Positions 1-11,089 of a stretch of 33,046 nt of DNA are shown here, in pieces. The DNA is from Welwitschia mirabilis (taxonomy: Eukaryota > Gnetophyta > Gnetopsida > Welwitschiales): NCBI GenBank assembly GCA_051453625.1, contig JBOZIK010000001.1:13124682-13157727 (forward strand), given 5' to 3'. Each line of letters begins with the position of its first letter. Within the stretch, counting starts at the first letter, position 1. Made by a program: the position numbers and the translations under genes. The notes under the pieces are model-generated. The model searched no databases and was not told the DNA's origin. It was given only the letters and a program-made list of their open reading frames with translations.

Positions 1-402
1 AATTTTGAGTGCATTAAATTGTTTCTTTAGAAGTTGTAGCAACTGCATTTAGTAGATTTTTTTCAAAAATTTTAGTTTCTCTTTAAGGTTCTCATAGAAT
101 TTGTACAACTAAGTTAAATTCTTCTTTCACCTCTGCCTATTCTTCTCTGATCGTTTTTATTCTTTAGCTTTTTATTCTTATAGAAATTTAAAGTACTTTC
201 TATTACAAACTCAAAATATTAATGGCATGATTTCATCAAATCATTAACTACTCTAAAATCCTTCATAGACTATATGTCCTCAAAAGAAGAAAGAAGAAAT
301 TAATACATGAATTTCTTTGGATTCTTATAAATTTTAAATTTGTAGATCTAGGAGATCTATTTAAGCCATTACAAATCAATAAATTCATTGCCTTTGTCCA
401 TG
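1..402. other. AT-rich sequence, no assignable gene
   Basis: No convincing open frame. The minus strand reads weakly protein-like between about 220 and 400 if several stops are ignored, so it may be the far end of the remnant at 770-1026, but there is no motif to anchor this. Confidence 0.3.
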
Positions 403-777
403 CTAGAAATTTTTTTCTGGCTGTATTAAAAGTTTTATCAGTAGAGTGTTAAGACAACTTTAAATCAGAAATCACATCTATTCTGTCATTCTAACGATAT
501 CATTGTATAAGATTTTATTATTGCAATCCAATTCAAGCATNNNNNNNNNNNNNNNNNNNNNNNNNNNNNNNNNNNNNNNNNNNNNNNNNNNNNNNNNNNN
601 NNNNNNNNNNNNNNNNNNNNNNNNNNNNNNNNNNNNNNNNCTAGAAATTTTTTCTGGCTATATTAAAAGTTTTATCAGTAGAGTGTTAAGACAACTTTAA
701 ATCAGAAATCACATCTATTTTGTCATTCTAATGATATCATTGTATAATATTTTATTATTGTAATCCAATTCAAGCAT
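403..777. repeat. Direct duplication flanking a 100-N gap (likely assembly overlap)
   Basis: Bases 403-540 and 641-777 are nearly the same sequence (138 and 137 bases, a handful of substitutions and one T-run length difference), on either side of an N run of exactly 100 at 541-640. The gap starts where one copy ends and ends where the next begins. This is what an unmerged contig overlap or two haplotype copies look like, not a biological tandem repeat. Confidence 0.75.
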
Positions 778-1026
778 CAAGACCTTCATGACATATTATA
801 GCCAACATATTAGCATCTTCTATAATTAACATTAATTTTTCATGTAGAGTAAAGCCCTCATTTTTATTGAACTTATTTAGCTTGATATTTTTAATGAACA
901 GTTTATTAATATCTAGTATTCCTCTAAGTGATACTTCTATAAGCATATTACTTTTATCTTGTTTCAAGAATGCATCAATATAAACTTTAATAGGCTTAGG
1001 ATACTCCAAGACATGCTCTTCTAAAT
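770..1026 (-). pseudogene. Unidentified coding remnant, 85 codons, cut by a gap
   Basis: An open minus-strand frame of about 85 codons runs out of the N gap at 1027 and stops with TGA at 770-772. The peptide is mixed hydrophobic and charged (it includes HVLEYPKPIKVYIDAF and GFTLHEKLMLIIEDANML), has no low-complexity bias, and looks more like protein than chance sequence in this AT-rich setting. I do not recognise the family. Downstream of the stop, to about 641, the same frame can be followed only through several TAA, TAG and TGA codons, and another frame reads about equally well. The start lies in or beyond the gap. It could be a host gene fragment or an uncharacterised transposon protein. 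Confidence 0.35.
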
Positions 1027-1837
1027 NNNNNNNNNNNNNNNNNNNNNNNNNNNNNNNNNNNNNNNNNNNNNNNNNNNNNNNNNNNNNNNNNNNNNNNNNN
1101 NNNNNNNNNNNNNNNNNNNNNNNNNNNNNNNNNNNNNNNNNNNNNNNNNNNNNNNNNNNNNNNNNNNNNNNNNNNNNNNNNNNNNNNNNNNNNNNNNNNN
1201 NNNNNNNNNNNNNNNNNNNNNNNNNNNNNNNNNNNNNNNNNNNNNNNNNNNNNNNNNNNNNNNNNNNNNNNNNNNNNNNNNNNNNNNNNNNNNNNNNNNN
1301 NNNNNNNNNNNNNNNNNNNNNNNNNNNNNNNNNNNNNNNNNNNNNNNNNNNNNNNNNNNNNNNNNNNNNNNNNNNNNNNNNNNNNNNNNNNNNNNNNNNN
1401 NNNNNNNNNNNNNNNNNNNNNNNNNNNNNNNNNNNNNNNNNNNNNNNNNNNNNNNNNNNNNNNNNNNNNNNNNNNNNNNNNNNNNNNNNNNNNNNNNNNN
1501 NNNNNNNNNNNNNNNNNNNNNNNNNNNNNNNNNNNNNNNNNNNNNNNNNNNNNNNNNNNNNNNNNNNNNNNNNNNNNNNNNNNNNNNNNNNNNNNNNNNN
1601 NNNNNNNNNNNNNNNNNNNNNNNNNNNNNNNNNNNNNNNNNNNNNNNNNNNNNNNNNNNNNNNNNNNNNNNNNNNNNNNNNNNNNNNNNNNNNNNNNNNN
1701 NNNNNNNNNNNNNNNNNNNNNNNNNNNNNNNNNNNNNNNNNNNNNNNNNNNNNNNNNNNNNNNNNNNNNNNNNNNNNNNNNNNNNNNNNNNNNNNNNNNN
1801 NNNNNNNNNNNNNNNNNNNNNNNNNNNNNNNNNNNNN
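1027..1837. other. Assembly gap, 811 N
   Basis: Run of 811 unknown bases. It hides the N-terminal part of the minus-strand remnant at 770-1026. The flanks share no duplicated sequence beyond two bases, so unlike the 100-N gaps this may be a real sized gap. Confidence 0.95.
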
Positions 1838-3110
1838 ATTATTATAACTTCTTCTAATTTCAATAAAATAATGGTACATATAATAGTAAAGGAGGAAAAA
1901 TAAAAATAGATAAAGAAGTAGAATTCCTTTGATATATTATTGTAGGAAATAGTAGTACTAGACTTACTTAAATGACATAATAAAATGTAGTAGAGCTAAG
2001 CTTCATAGTAAGAAAAGATTTAAAAAGTATGACCTTTGGCCCTTTTTATAGACTTTGTTTTGTACATCTTAACATGGGCTTTCAAAATAATATTAAAAAT
2101 TTTATTAATTTTTATTATTTTGATTTGATAATCTATTTAAATCTAGCTGATATGTGTTAAGCTAATTTTTAGAAAATGTAGATCTCAAATACCCCTCCAT
2201 ATCATTTATTAAATTAAAAATTGGAGTAACGTCTATACTATTCATTTAACAATGCTTTGGAAAGTAAGAAGGTGTAAAGTAAAACTTCATGTTTTGTTGT
2301 GGTGGAATGCATAGATCTCATTCAATTTTAGCCATTGAACATAACACATCAGCAGTTGACAAACTTCATCTTCATAAAACAAAACAACATTGTGTTTTCT
2401 ATGTTATTAATTTCTAATTTTATAGCATGGTTACTAGGTGTCTTTCTACATTTTTTGTAGAACATCTATAACATACCTATTTTATATATCTTTTTAATTG
2501 TAGTTTGATGTTTCATTACTTCATGATATAGGATTATCGTGCTTCAATTCAACATGGACTTCAGTCTTATTCTTAGATGTTGCATGATATTTTGGTATCT
2601 AGTAGGTGAAAAACTCCTTTTTGATCTTGTTGATCTTCATCTTTATGCTTCTAGTTTGTTACTTTAGTTTCTTCAATAAGGATTATAGGGCATTAATTTT
2701 CAATGAGACCCTATTTTATTCTTAATGAGACATGAATTGTAAAACATTATAAGAATTGACTTCTCTTGGAGTTAGATACTTTAACTTTTGCAACACTTGG
2801 ATTTTCTAGTTATCAATCCATCCACATTCCAATGGTAATTAATTGATAAGACAAATAATGAAACTCTCAATACTAAATGAAAATAACCTCTCTTACTTGC
2901 TTCTTATACTTTTCCAATATAGTTAAATTGTTATGATGCCAGTTCAAATCATTCCTTCTATCATAACTAAAGTTGATTACCATCATTATCTAATGAAATA
3001 AATGAATTTATTGCATTTTATTAATAGTCAAAATCCTATTTAAACCTTTCTAGTTTTCTTAACAAATTTATTTTTTTTATACTACTTTATGTTTCATGAT
3101 AAAGTCATGA
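1838..3110. other. AT-rich sequence without recognisable gene; possible internal part of a minus-strand LTR element
   Basis: No reading frame longer than chance and no protein motif seen on either strand. Since the primer-binding site at 3111-3122 points leftwards, this is where the internal region of that LTR element should lie, but I could not find gag or pol motifs in it. Confidence 0.4.
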
Positions 3111-3122
3111 GCTTTAATACCA
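3111..3122 (-). promoter_or_regulatory. Primer-binding site, initiator-Met-tRNA type, decayed
   Basis: On the minus strand the LTR end TTCTAACA is followed at once by TGGTATTAAAGC. The classic Copia primer site, complementary to the 3' end of initiator Met tRNA, is TGGTATCAGAGC. The copy here differs at two positions, both C-to-T or G-to-A. The site directly abuts the LTR, as expected for priming of minus-strand DNA synthesis. Confidence 0.6.
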
Positions 3123-4090
3123 TGTTAGAAGTTTTTGCAAAAGTAGAAAGAGGTAGAATTCATCATGGAATTTGGAGTAGGAGTGTTGATTCAATGATAG
3201 AATTAGGTGTGGAGGTCTAAGCTATTTTATGATAACAAAACTAAGAAGTAAATGAATCAAAAATGTTAATATATTTTAAATTTTATTAAGTTAATTAAAT
3301 AATTCATGATTAAGAATTAAAAACAAAACATTATTATAAATTATAGTGTTTAATTTATCAAGTGGTTTCTTTAGTTTTTTTTCATACATCATCCAACTTT
3401 AGATGTGTTTCTTCTTCTTTTATTATTATTATTTCAACTAAATGATCCTTTTTTGATATAGTTTTTTACTAATAAGGAAGGGTCGCATCTTNNNNNNNNN
3501 NNNNNNNNNNNNNNNNNNNNNNNNNNNNNNNNNNNNNNNNNNNNNNNNNNNNNNNNNNNNNNNNNNNNNNNNNNNNNNNNNNNNNNNNNNNNNNNNNNNN
3601 NNNNNNNNNNNNNNNNNNNNNNNNNNNNNNNNNNNNNNNNNNNNNNNNNNNNNNNNNNNNNNNNNNNNNNNNNNNNNNNNNNNNNNNNNNNNNNNNNNNN
3701 NNNNNNNNNNNNNNNNNNNNNNNNNNNNNNNNNNNNNNNNNNNNNNNNNNNNNNNNNNNNNNNNNNNNNNNNNNNNNNNNNNNNNNNNNNNNNNNNNNNN
3801 NNNNNNNNNNNNNNNNNNNNNNNNNNNNNNNNNNNNNNNNNNNNNNNNNNNNNNNNNNNNNNNNNNNNNNNNNNNNNNNNNNNNNNNNNNNNNNNNNNNN
3901 NNNNNNNNNNNNNNNNNNNNNNNNNNNNNNNNNNNNNNNNNNNNNNNNNNNNNNNNNNNNNNNNNNNNNNNNNNNNNNNNNNNNNNNNNNNNGAAGGGTC
4001 GCATCTTTTAAATGTAAAATGAAACATGTCATTTCTTATTTTATTAATCAAGTTAAAAATTAGTGAATCACTTATATTAATTTTCTAACA
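3123..4090 (-). mobile_element. Candidate Copia-type LTR (5' LTR in minus orientation)
   Basis: The segment begins TGTTAGAA and ends TTCTAACA on the plus strand: a perfect 8-base terminal inverted repeat with the TG...CA ends of LTRs. The decayed initiator-Met primer site sits immediately outside its left edge, so on the minus strand this is the upstream LTR and the element's body should extend leftwards. The apparent length of 968 bases includes a 501-N gap (3492-3992) whose two edges share the 15-mer GAAGGGTCGCATCTT; if the gap is an unmerged overlap the LTR would be about 450 bases. No second LTR and no gag-pol were found to the left, so the element is probably truncated or too decayed to read. 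Confidence 0.55.
3492..3992. other. Assembly gap, 501 N, with duplicated edges
   Basis: The 15 bases before the gap (3477-3491) and the 15 after it (3993-4007) are identical, GAAGGGTCGCATCTT. The gap therefore may contain little or no real missing sequence. Confidence 0.9.
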
Positions 4091-4858
4091 TTCTGGATGG
4101 GATTAAACTCTACCTAACTAAAATCAAATATATATATTTGAACATGGATTAGAAGATTGAACAAAAAAATCTTCATATGTAATGTATATAATTAATAATG
4201 ATTAGATGCAATCTTGTAAATAATTTTGATGATATAACTTCTTCTCAAATTTAGAACTGCTTAGGTCGTAACTAAGTAGTTCTAAGGAAGATATGGTTTT
4301 CAACATAAAAAGTTTTTATTTCTAGCTATATTTTAAAACTATATTTAACAATTTAGTTTGGTTCTCTTAAGATTCTTACTACACTTATTGAAACATTTTA
4401 AATATTTTGTAGTATCTCTAACTCTTTTGTAGGATGGCTTCTTCATGAAGTATTATTATTACCCTTATTTCAAATGTTTCATTAATTTTTTATAGATAAT
4501 ATTAATTTATATCATAATATTTCTCTCTAACAAATCTTTTACTTAAAAACAAAGAATAACTTTATTTATATAAAAACCCTAATAGCATAAAAAGATCCAA
4601 TCACACCTTGTGTCTTTGTAAATCTCTAATAATACTTCTCTTTGTTTCCAATCTCCATTAAAAAAAACTTTAATAACCTTCATGCAAACATAATATAATA
4701 AATAGTGGACTCTCCCTGAACAAACCACTAATTCAAAATATTCATCATTCCTATGTAAGTAATATTTCGTACTTCACATAAAACTTATCACCTTTTCCAT
4801 CCTACTCCTTTATTAATTCTTAAAGAAAACTCTAATTTACCTCCTTCTTAGTGTTAAG
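4091..4858. other. AT-rich sequence, nothing recognisable
   Basis: No open frame or motif seen. The right end, from about 4560, is slightly less AT-rich and could be the leader of LINE-A, but there is no direct proof. Confidence 0.3.
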
Positions 4859-5158
4859 ATGGCCTTGAAGAAGCCTTGCTTAGTCATTTTAGAGTTAGAG
4901 AGAGAGGTATAATTATCATTGACTATTCTCTAACTGAAGAAGTTTCTAAATCCATTTCTAAGGATCATGCCTTACATTTTCTTTCAAATTATTAGTTTTC
5001 TTTTCTATCATACATGTATTCTTACATGTATTTCAAATATTTTAATGTCAAAAAATATTGATGATATTTTTATACACTATTACACATATAACTTTATTCT
5101 TACTGAGCTTAAATCTCACTCCATGATTAAGAAATTTCTATTAGTTAAAATCTTTTAG
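4859..5158 (+). pseudogene. Possible start of LINE-A ORF1, very decayed
   Basis: An ATG at 4859 in a good plant context (ATGGCC) opens a frame reading MALKKPCLVILELEREV before a TAA. The same frame continues with interruptions into an open stretch at 4967-5158 that ends with TAG. Its position about 0.8 kb upstream of the endonuclease start at 5989, on the same strand, is right for ORF1 of a plant L1-type element. I saw no zinc knuckle or clear DUF4283 motif, so the assignment rests mainly on position and start context. It may also be chance sequence. Confidence 0.25.
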
Positions 5159-5988
5159 GCATAAATTGTAACTTTTTTCACTCACAAATGAAAATTTAAT
5201 TTTTTTATTGATGATCCTATGCATGAGCATATTTCATGCTATGTAGAGATCCCAAATCTTCCTTTGATTTTTAATTAATAGAGAAATGTATTATTTCAAA
5301 AGTTGATAATGACATTTACCCTCTAGGAAAAGGTTTTGAGTTTTATCAAAAATGCCATTTTATAAAAGTCATGGTTTTGGAGTAAGTACATTTCTTAACT
5401 TTATAATCGGTGTATACATTTTTATCAAAAGGGTCAAATAATTTAATTTACTAAACTCTTATAACTATTATTAATGTGAAGGCAACCATGCTTCTATATG
5501 TCAATTTTTAGGTTGAAAGAAAGAATGATATGACATTCTTGTAAAGTATTTGATTTCTATGACTAGTTTTTAATGCTCTTAAGTGAATTTTATCTTTGAA
5601 AAATTCACTACAACTACTTGTTCTCCTTGTACTTAACATTTTAAAAGGACAAGGCAACCTTAACAACAATCTATTTCATTGAAGCCATAACTCCTATAGC
5701 TCTTATTTCTCTTACAATAACCTCTATTCATGCTTCTAAACCTCTAATCAATCTGTTATTATCCTAAGACATGATATCTATTTGAGGATGAATTTGTACT
5801 GATAAAAAATAAGAATGTAAAGGCATCTTCAACTCATGATTAAAAATGAGCATCTTCTAATGCCTTAGGTTCTAATTATCTGTGAAACATAAGAATTTTT
5901 CTTAGGCTCTCTCTAATACCATGGAAGTTGATAATCTCATTATAAATCTTCACAAGGATAACATAAATAAAAAACTTATTAATGATTC
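5159..5988. other. Unassigned stretch between possible ORF1 and the LINE-A endonuclease
   Basis: No clear motif. If LINE-A kept an ORF1, the rest of it would lie here, but stops and frameshifts are too dense to follow. Confidence 0.3.
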
Positions 5989-6490
5989 ATGAACATTTTA
6001 TCATGGAATGTTTAAAGTCTAATAGATAGGCCTTAACATAAGAGAGATAACGATTTTCTCTCTAGATTAAGTAATCATTTTAATTTCATGCTACTTCAAA
6101 AATTCAAGATTTATTTTATAAATATTTCTTTTTTAGCACACTCTTTTATTTTTAACTTTACTATCTTAGTTGCCAATCATGATAAAGGTAGAGGTGTGCA
6201 ATTCTCTTTTTTTCCCCCTCTGGTCTTTTTAGAAAGGTAAATCATTTTAATCTTATTCATTCTCTACTTATAAAAGTGTCTGAGCCATATTCTCTTATAT
6301 TCATAATCCTTTGGTATTTGTTCTCTCTATGCTCCCAATAACTAAGATGATCTATTTCAATCATGGCAATATGTTTTTGCTATTCTTCTTTTAATTCCTT
6401 TGATCACTGATGGAGATTTCAATATGATAGAATTTATAGATAATAAAATTGAGGGAACTTTATCTTTTATATTTGAAGTTGAGTACCAAT
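5989..6490 (+). pseudogene. LINE-A endonuclease domain remnant
   Basis: The frame from 5989 reads MNILSWNV, stop, SLIDRP, stop, HKREI, which matches the start of plant LINE ORF2 endonucleases (ILSWNVRGLNDRPKR type); the first stop sits where Arg is usual. A shifted frame then gives FMLLQKFKI, where the family has LLQETKI, so the catalytic Glu appears replaced by Lys. Further on FGICSLYAPNN and GDFNMIEF match the YAPN and GDFN motifs; GDFN is intact near 6415. The enzyme nicks target DNA to prime reverse transcription. Several frameshifts make this copy inactive. Confidence 0.7.
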
Positions 6491-7339
6491 ACTAGCTCAC
6501 TTTTAAGAAGAACTAGTTATTTAATAGACATAAATAATACAAACTCTTAACATTTATTTAATTAATATAGTTGTATCAATTATCACATGTACCAGGATTG
6601 AATTTTTGATTGACTTAACAAGATCTTTTTTTAATTATCCTTAATTTTTAGTTAACTAGTTCTCTTGTTAAGGTTCTTTAACATGCTAGTATGTCTAATC
6701 TTTTTCTAATCCTCATTTAAGTAGAAAGTAATTCCTCAATAAGGACAACTTATTGTTTATTTCATCTGTATGAAAATTTATTCTCTTCTTTAACAATGAA
6801 GGAAATTCTTCATAATATTTAGAATGTGTAGCCTAGACCCATGGGTTACATAGGCTAGATTACTTAGTGATGTCATGATGGGTATTAAGTAAATAAGTTT
6901 ACAAGATAATTTGATAAAGGCTTTTTGAGAAAAACCAAAGTACTTCAAACTACAATAAATAATAACAGACCTCTCTTTCCAACTTACTCATGATTCTTTT
7001 AATTCTTTTATTTATGTTTAATTAGCTAATGTTAAAAATAAATTTTTTAAAGTGGAAAGTTAACAAAGTAGAGATCACTTTAATTAAGAGTAGAATGGCT
7101 TAACTTAACATTTAAGATGAAAATTATAAGGGAATTTTCAAATACTTAAAACATGATTTACCTCTATGAAGATTAAATCTCTCCTTTAATGGATATTTGA
7201 TTACTAATTATGATCCACAATAATCTTATCTCAAAGATCATTTTGCACAACTATTCAAATCTAATCCAATGAATTTAGCTCATTTTGAAAAGGATACATG
7301 CTTATATTCTCAGCTAGTTTCTCTTATAATATCTTGTAT

Positions 7340-8110
7340 GTTTGATTAATACATCACAATTGATGAATTAAAAGCATCTTGCTTTTTTATTAAGACTAGT
7401 AAGACACAAGTACATGATGGTTTCCAAGTTGAATCCTTTAAAGATCATTGGGTTATTATCAAGTAGGACCTTTTTAATATCATTCATAAATTAATTGAGG
7501 TTGATTCTTTAGGAATAAAGCTAAATCAAGGAATAATCTACTTACTTCTTAAGTTAGGATATTTATCACAAGTTTATAAATGAAATTCTATTACTTTGTT
7601 GAATATTATTTATGAAATATGAATTAAATGTTTACCTTTACTACTTAAGCCTAGATATTATTTCAAATCAATAAATTAACTTCATTTTTAATAGATACAT
7701 TTTAAGTAATCTAGTTATTTCTTGAGAGGGTCTTTAGTGGGAAAAATGTAGTAAATAAGAGGTGCTTCTTCAGCTTGATTAAGCTAGATCATATGAAAAA
7801 GTCCAATGGGACTTTATTCTTCACATTATGCAAAATCCAGGAGTTGACCAATACTTTATTCACATGGTTTAGTGCTTATTTTAGGGTGTTAATGCTTGTG
7901 TTGTGACATAATATGAGACTAGTTCATATTTTTCAATACAAGGTCCTATTCATCAAGGTTAATATCTACCACCTTACTTGTTGATCATAGTAATTGATTA
8001 TTTGTTTCATCATATTTAGTAGAATATTTAGAATTAAAAAAATAAAGAAATTATTCTTACTAGAGCTGATAACCAACTTTTGAATACGCATTTTTTAGAT
8101 GATTTTATTC
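7340..8110 (+). pseudogene. LINE-A reverse transcriptase remnant
   Basis: Fragments in order match plant LINE RT: DGFQVESFKDHW (usually GPDGF...FF..W) near 7420, LLNIIYEI (usually NVIYKI) near 7600, a region reading KVQWDFILHIMQNPGVDQYF after a frameshift near 7800-7860, then FSIQGPIHQG (usually GxRQGDP) near 7940. The catalytic box is at 8092-8103 as FLDD, followed by FILLYEE, so both Asp codons survive where the family has FADD. Stops and at least three frame changes separate these blocks. The polymerase would copy element RNA at the nicked target; this copy is dead. Confidence 0.7.
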
Positions 8111-8394
8111 TTCTTTATGAAGAACCACATAGAAGATATTAAATGGATTCTTTACTAACTTCATTAATATTACTCTTTGTTAAAATTTTCTATTAATTGA
8201 TCTAAGTATTTATTTTATAGTTATAAAGTTCATCCTTAAAATATACTAGTAAAAGTTTATTATAGAGTGTAAAAGAAGGAAATTATCAAGCATTTAGACA
8301 TTCCTTTTAGTTTGGACATTTCCCCTTTTACTCTTTAGTGGTTTAAAAAGTTCAAAAGAAACTAGATAAATGAAAAACTAGTTATCTTACTCTT

Positions 8395-8680
8395 ATGGGC
8401 AAACATCTATTTTGTAAATCTATTTTACTTCTACACAATTTTATTATTCTTCATACTAGGATGCTTTGTTTTCAGCTTATCAAAGTTAAAGAGGATTTTT
8501 TAAAAATTTTATATGGTTCTTATTTCAAAAATTTTATATGTTTATTTCAAAAATTTTATATGGTCCTTAATAGATTTATGGTAAAGCTTTATTTGAATCA
8601 CTTGGAATATTCCAATTGTTTCTAAAGATCAAGGTGGACTAGCCTTTATTAATTCTTTTAAGTAAGGTCTAATGTCTATG
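8395..8680 (+). pseudogene. LINE-A ORF2 post-RT (thumb/connection) remnant
   Basis: An open stretch at 8395-8625 reads GKHLFCKSILLLHNF, resembling the GRxxLxKSVLxAxP segment after the LINE palm domain. A second frame at 8602-8655 gives WNIPIVSKDQGGLAF, the W...PK..GGLGF motif of LINE C-terminal regions. The two frames overlap because of an indel, perhaps linked to the small tandem duplication at about 8496-8565. No stand-alone gene is implied by the 76-codon open stretch. Confidence 0.6.
8496..8566 (+). repeat. Short tandem duplication inside LINE-A
   Basis: The phrase AAAAATTTTATATG occurs three times in about 65 bases, the later two copies sharing ATTTCAAAAATTTTATATG at a spacing of about 24 bases. 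It looks like slippage or a local duplication in the decaying LINE and contributes to its frame loss. Confidence 0.6.
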
Positions 8681-8699
8681 GATAAATAGTTATTTTAAT

Positions 8700-9650
8700 A
8701 CTTATAGATAAATGATTTTATTGGTACCTTTTTATAGTTGATATTACAATAAGCCTATCCTACTAATCATTCTTTATAGAAATGTATACATTTTTTTAAT
8801 TAGAGTTCCCCCTACTATGATAATCTTCTAGGCACACGTCTCTTCTAAGGTATTTCGTTCTCATGAAAAATTATGTATTCTTAAACTATATGCGGAAAAA
8901 AATCATACCTCCATACTCACTCCAAAATTTTTTTACTCAAATCCAAATTAACTATGTAATGGCATCAAAAACCATTTTCTCACTTTCTTATTTTATATTA
9001 ACAGGTTAATGAATTTCTTAGGACACTTTCAAAAATTTATACAAAAAATTCTCTAATACTTTTTAATTGTTTTATTCCATTACATACATTTTTCATTTAG
9101 TTAATCTCTCTAAATACTACTCTTCACTAGGTCTTTAAAGGTTTGCAATGATTTAACAACTTAATAATTTTATCGTTAAGACTTAGATCCCATTCAAAAT
9201 CCTTTATGATTATACTACTATAGTAGCTCACTATAATAGAATGTAAACTAATTAAAAAAAGATAGCCTTTTGGAATTCTGTTTTCAATAATATCTAGAAA
9301 ACTCCAATGATTCCTAAAATAAAAGAGTCCTTGTGGAATCTTCTTCATCAAGATTTACTAGTCAATTAACATTTACAATGTTTGGACTTTATTTAAAACC
9401 TTTTTTCCCCTCAATGTGAACATGAAGATAGTTTTGTGCATGTTTTATGGCTTTCCCTTTTACTATAAACACCTAGATAGGAACATGCCACATCCTTCAA
9501 GATGTGTATCTTGTAGAGTCTATGCTATTCTTTGGCTCTTTCCAAATATCAATAGACATCTTTAGTTTCTTTAGAATGTATTCTATTTTATTGTTCTATT
9601 ATATATCTGCAAATAGCAGCATAATGTTATTTGTCAAAGAATAAAGAACT
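8700..9650 (+). pseudogene. Possible C-terminal tail of LINE-A
   Basis: Weak evidence only. Around 9420-9520 one plus frame reads PSRCVSCRVYAILWLFPN, and the neighbouring frame reads VLCMFYGFPFY. This is reminiscent of the zf-RVT and following Trp-rich tail of LINE ORF2 but has no firm motif. The minus-strand open frame at 9127-9351 has no recognisable domain and is probably chance. Confidence 0.3.
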
Positions 9651-11089
9651 CTCCTCCTTATTCTTTATTCATTGCAGAACTGACTAATCTACTTTCAAAT
9701 TCTTACATTGGTGAAGAGGGTTAAATTAGAAGTAAACTATCTAGTGAAATAGCTTAAGCACTACTTTGATCAATAGCATAACACTCATGAATACACTTTT
9801 ATAGTCATAAGTTCTTCACATTTGTTTCTTATCATCATTTGTTTTGGCCTAGGTTTTCAAGTTGTTTTATTTAATGTTGGACTTGGTTACTATTTTTTTA
9901 ACACATTTTAAATTTATTATTTTTGGATACTTTATGAAATATTTTTTGGGATCTAACATCCCCCTCTGTAGATAAGAGTTTTATTGAAAATGCTAACCCT
10001 CAGCCCCTAATTATTTGAGATATTACAGCATAATGTAATTCTTAGACCTTTATTTTCTTCATATGAATCATTTAATAATTTAAGCATTTAACTTTTAAAA
10101 GGAGAACATCTAGATTAAAATGCATAACTGTGTGAACATAGACTTATTAAGAAATCTTAGAACTCCATCTTATAATTTCATCTCAAAATAATGTAATGTA
10201 AGTTACTCTAAATCAGATATTTTATAAAGTGAAATTATGATTAAAGAGATATTACATTTATACTAAGATTTTGAAAATTTAGTTGAGTCTTATAAAATTA
10301 TTTCTTTTTTGGTAATAAAATGAGAGCCCAATCATGTTACAGATGAGCCATAAAATGATTAATTGAAAACTATTTCTTATTTATTGCATTGTAAGGTATA
10401 AGTTTTTCATTGTCGATTGACATAGTACTTTTCATAGTTTACATTCTTAATCTTATTATAAATACAACTTGAAATCAAAAGAAATGTACTATGGAATTTT
10501 AATATAAACTTAATTAAAACTAAATGTAATAAATTTAAAATGCTTAATTCTTACTTTTTTCCAAGTAATTAATATCTTTATTAATCCTCTCGACTATATG
10601 TATTCCATTCTCTTTTGTTTTAGTATTTTTGTCTTCATGTGATAGACTTTTATAAATTTTTGTTGTGCTATAAACTATTATCATTATGATAAGGATTCCA
10701 TTATTATAGATTTATTAATAATATGAGTAGTTTATTAGTGTAAGTTATTTAATACAAAAACCTTAGTCTTAATGTCTAGTACTCTTAAGAATGTGAAATA
10801 AATTAAAGGTTATTATATCTATCTATAAACCTTTTTTAAGGAAGCATTCTTCAATCACTTAGAAATGGTAGTGCTTACTAATGAATTACACTTTCATCTT
10901 TACCATCTTTAATGAAACATATGGCTAACCAAACTCATCAAAATATTACTCATAGACCTATTATGTTAAACAAATTTACAAAGATTACCTCTCGTATAAT
11001 AAGCAATATACATAGGTATTCTTAGCTAAACATTATATATATATGAATTATATGTTTATTCTAGTATAAATATGATTTGACTAAGAAGT
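9651..11089. other. AT-rich sequence, nothing recognisable
   Basis: No open frame, element terminus or RNA gene seen on either strand. Confidence 0.4.

Larger units (their letters stand above)
5989..9650 (+). mobile_element. LINE-A: degraded L1-type non-LTR retrotransposon
   Basis: In the right order and on one strand there are remnants of an APE-type endonuclease (from 5989), a reverse transcriptase (about 7340-8110), the thumb and connection (8395-8680), and perhaps a C-terminal tail (to about 9650). Frames shift many times and stops are frequent, so no protein could be made. The motifs differ from those of LINE-B (endonuclease start ILSWNV here, LSWNCRGL there), so the two belong to different lineages. 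The left edge may extend to 4859 if the ORF1 trace is real. The 3' end and target-site duplications could not be located. Confidence 0.75.

Noticed and set aside
403-777. Biological tandem repeat
   Set aside because: Copies abut an exact 100-N gap with few mismatches, as at several other gaps; assembly overlap is the better reading.
1021-1879. Long frames made mostly of unknown residues
   Set aside because: They only cross N runs. The same applies around 3434-4051, 15157-15870 and 29441-30049.
4967-5158. Stand-alone 63-codon gene
   Set aside because: Hydrophobic, AT-driven composition; at best part of a decayed LINE ORF1.
9127-9351. Minus-strand 74-codon frame
   Set aside because: No motif, and it overlaps the expected tail of LINE-A on the other strand.
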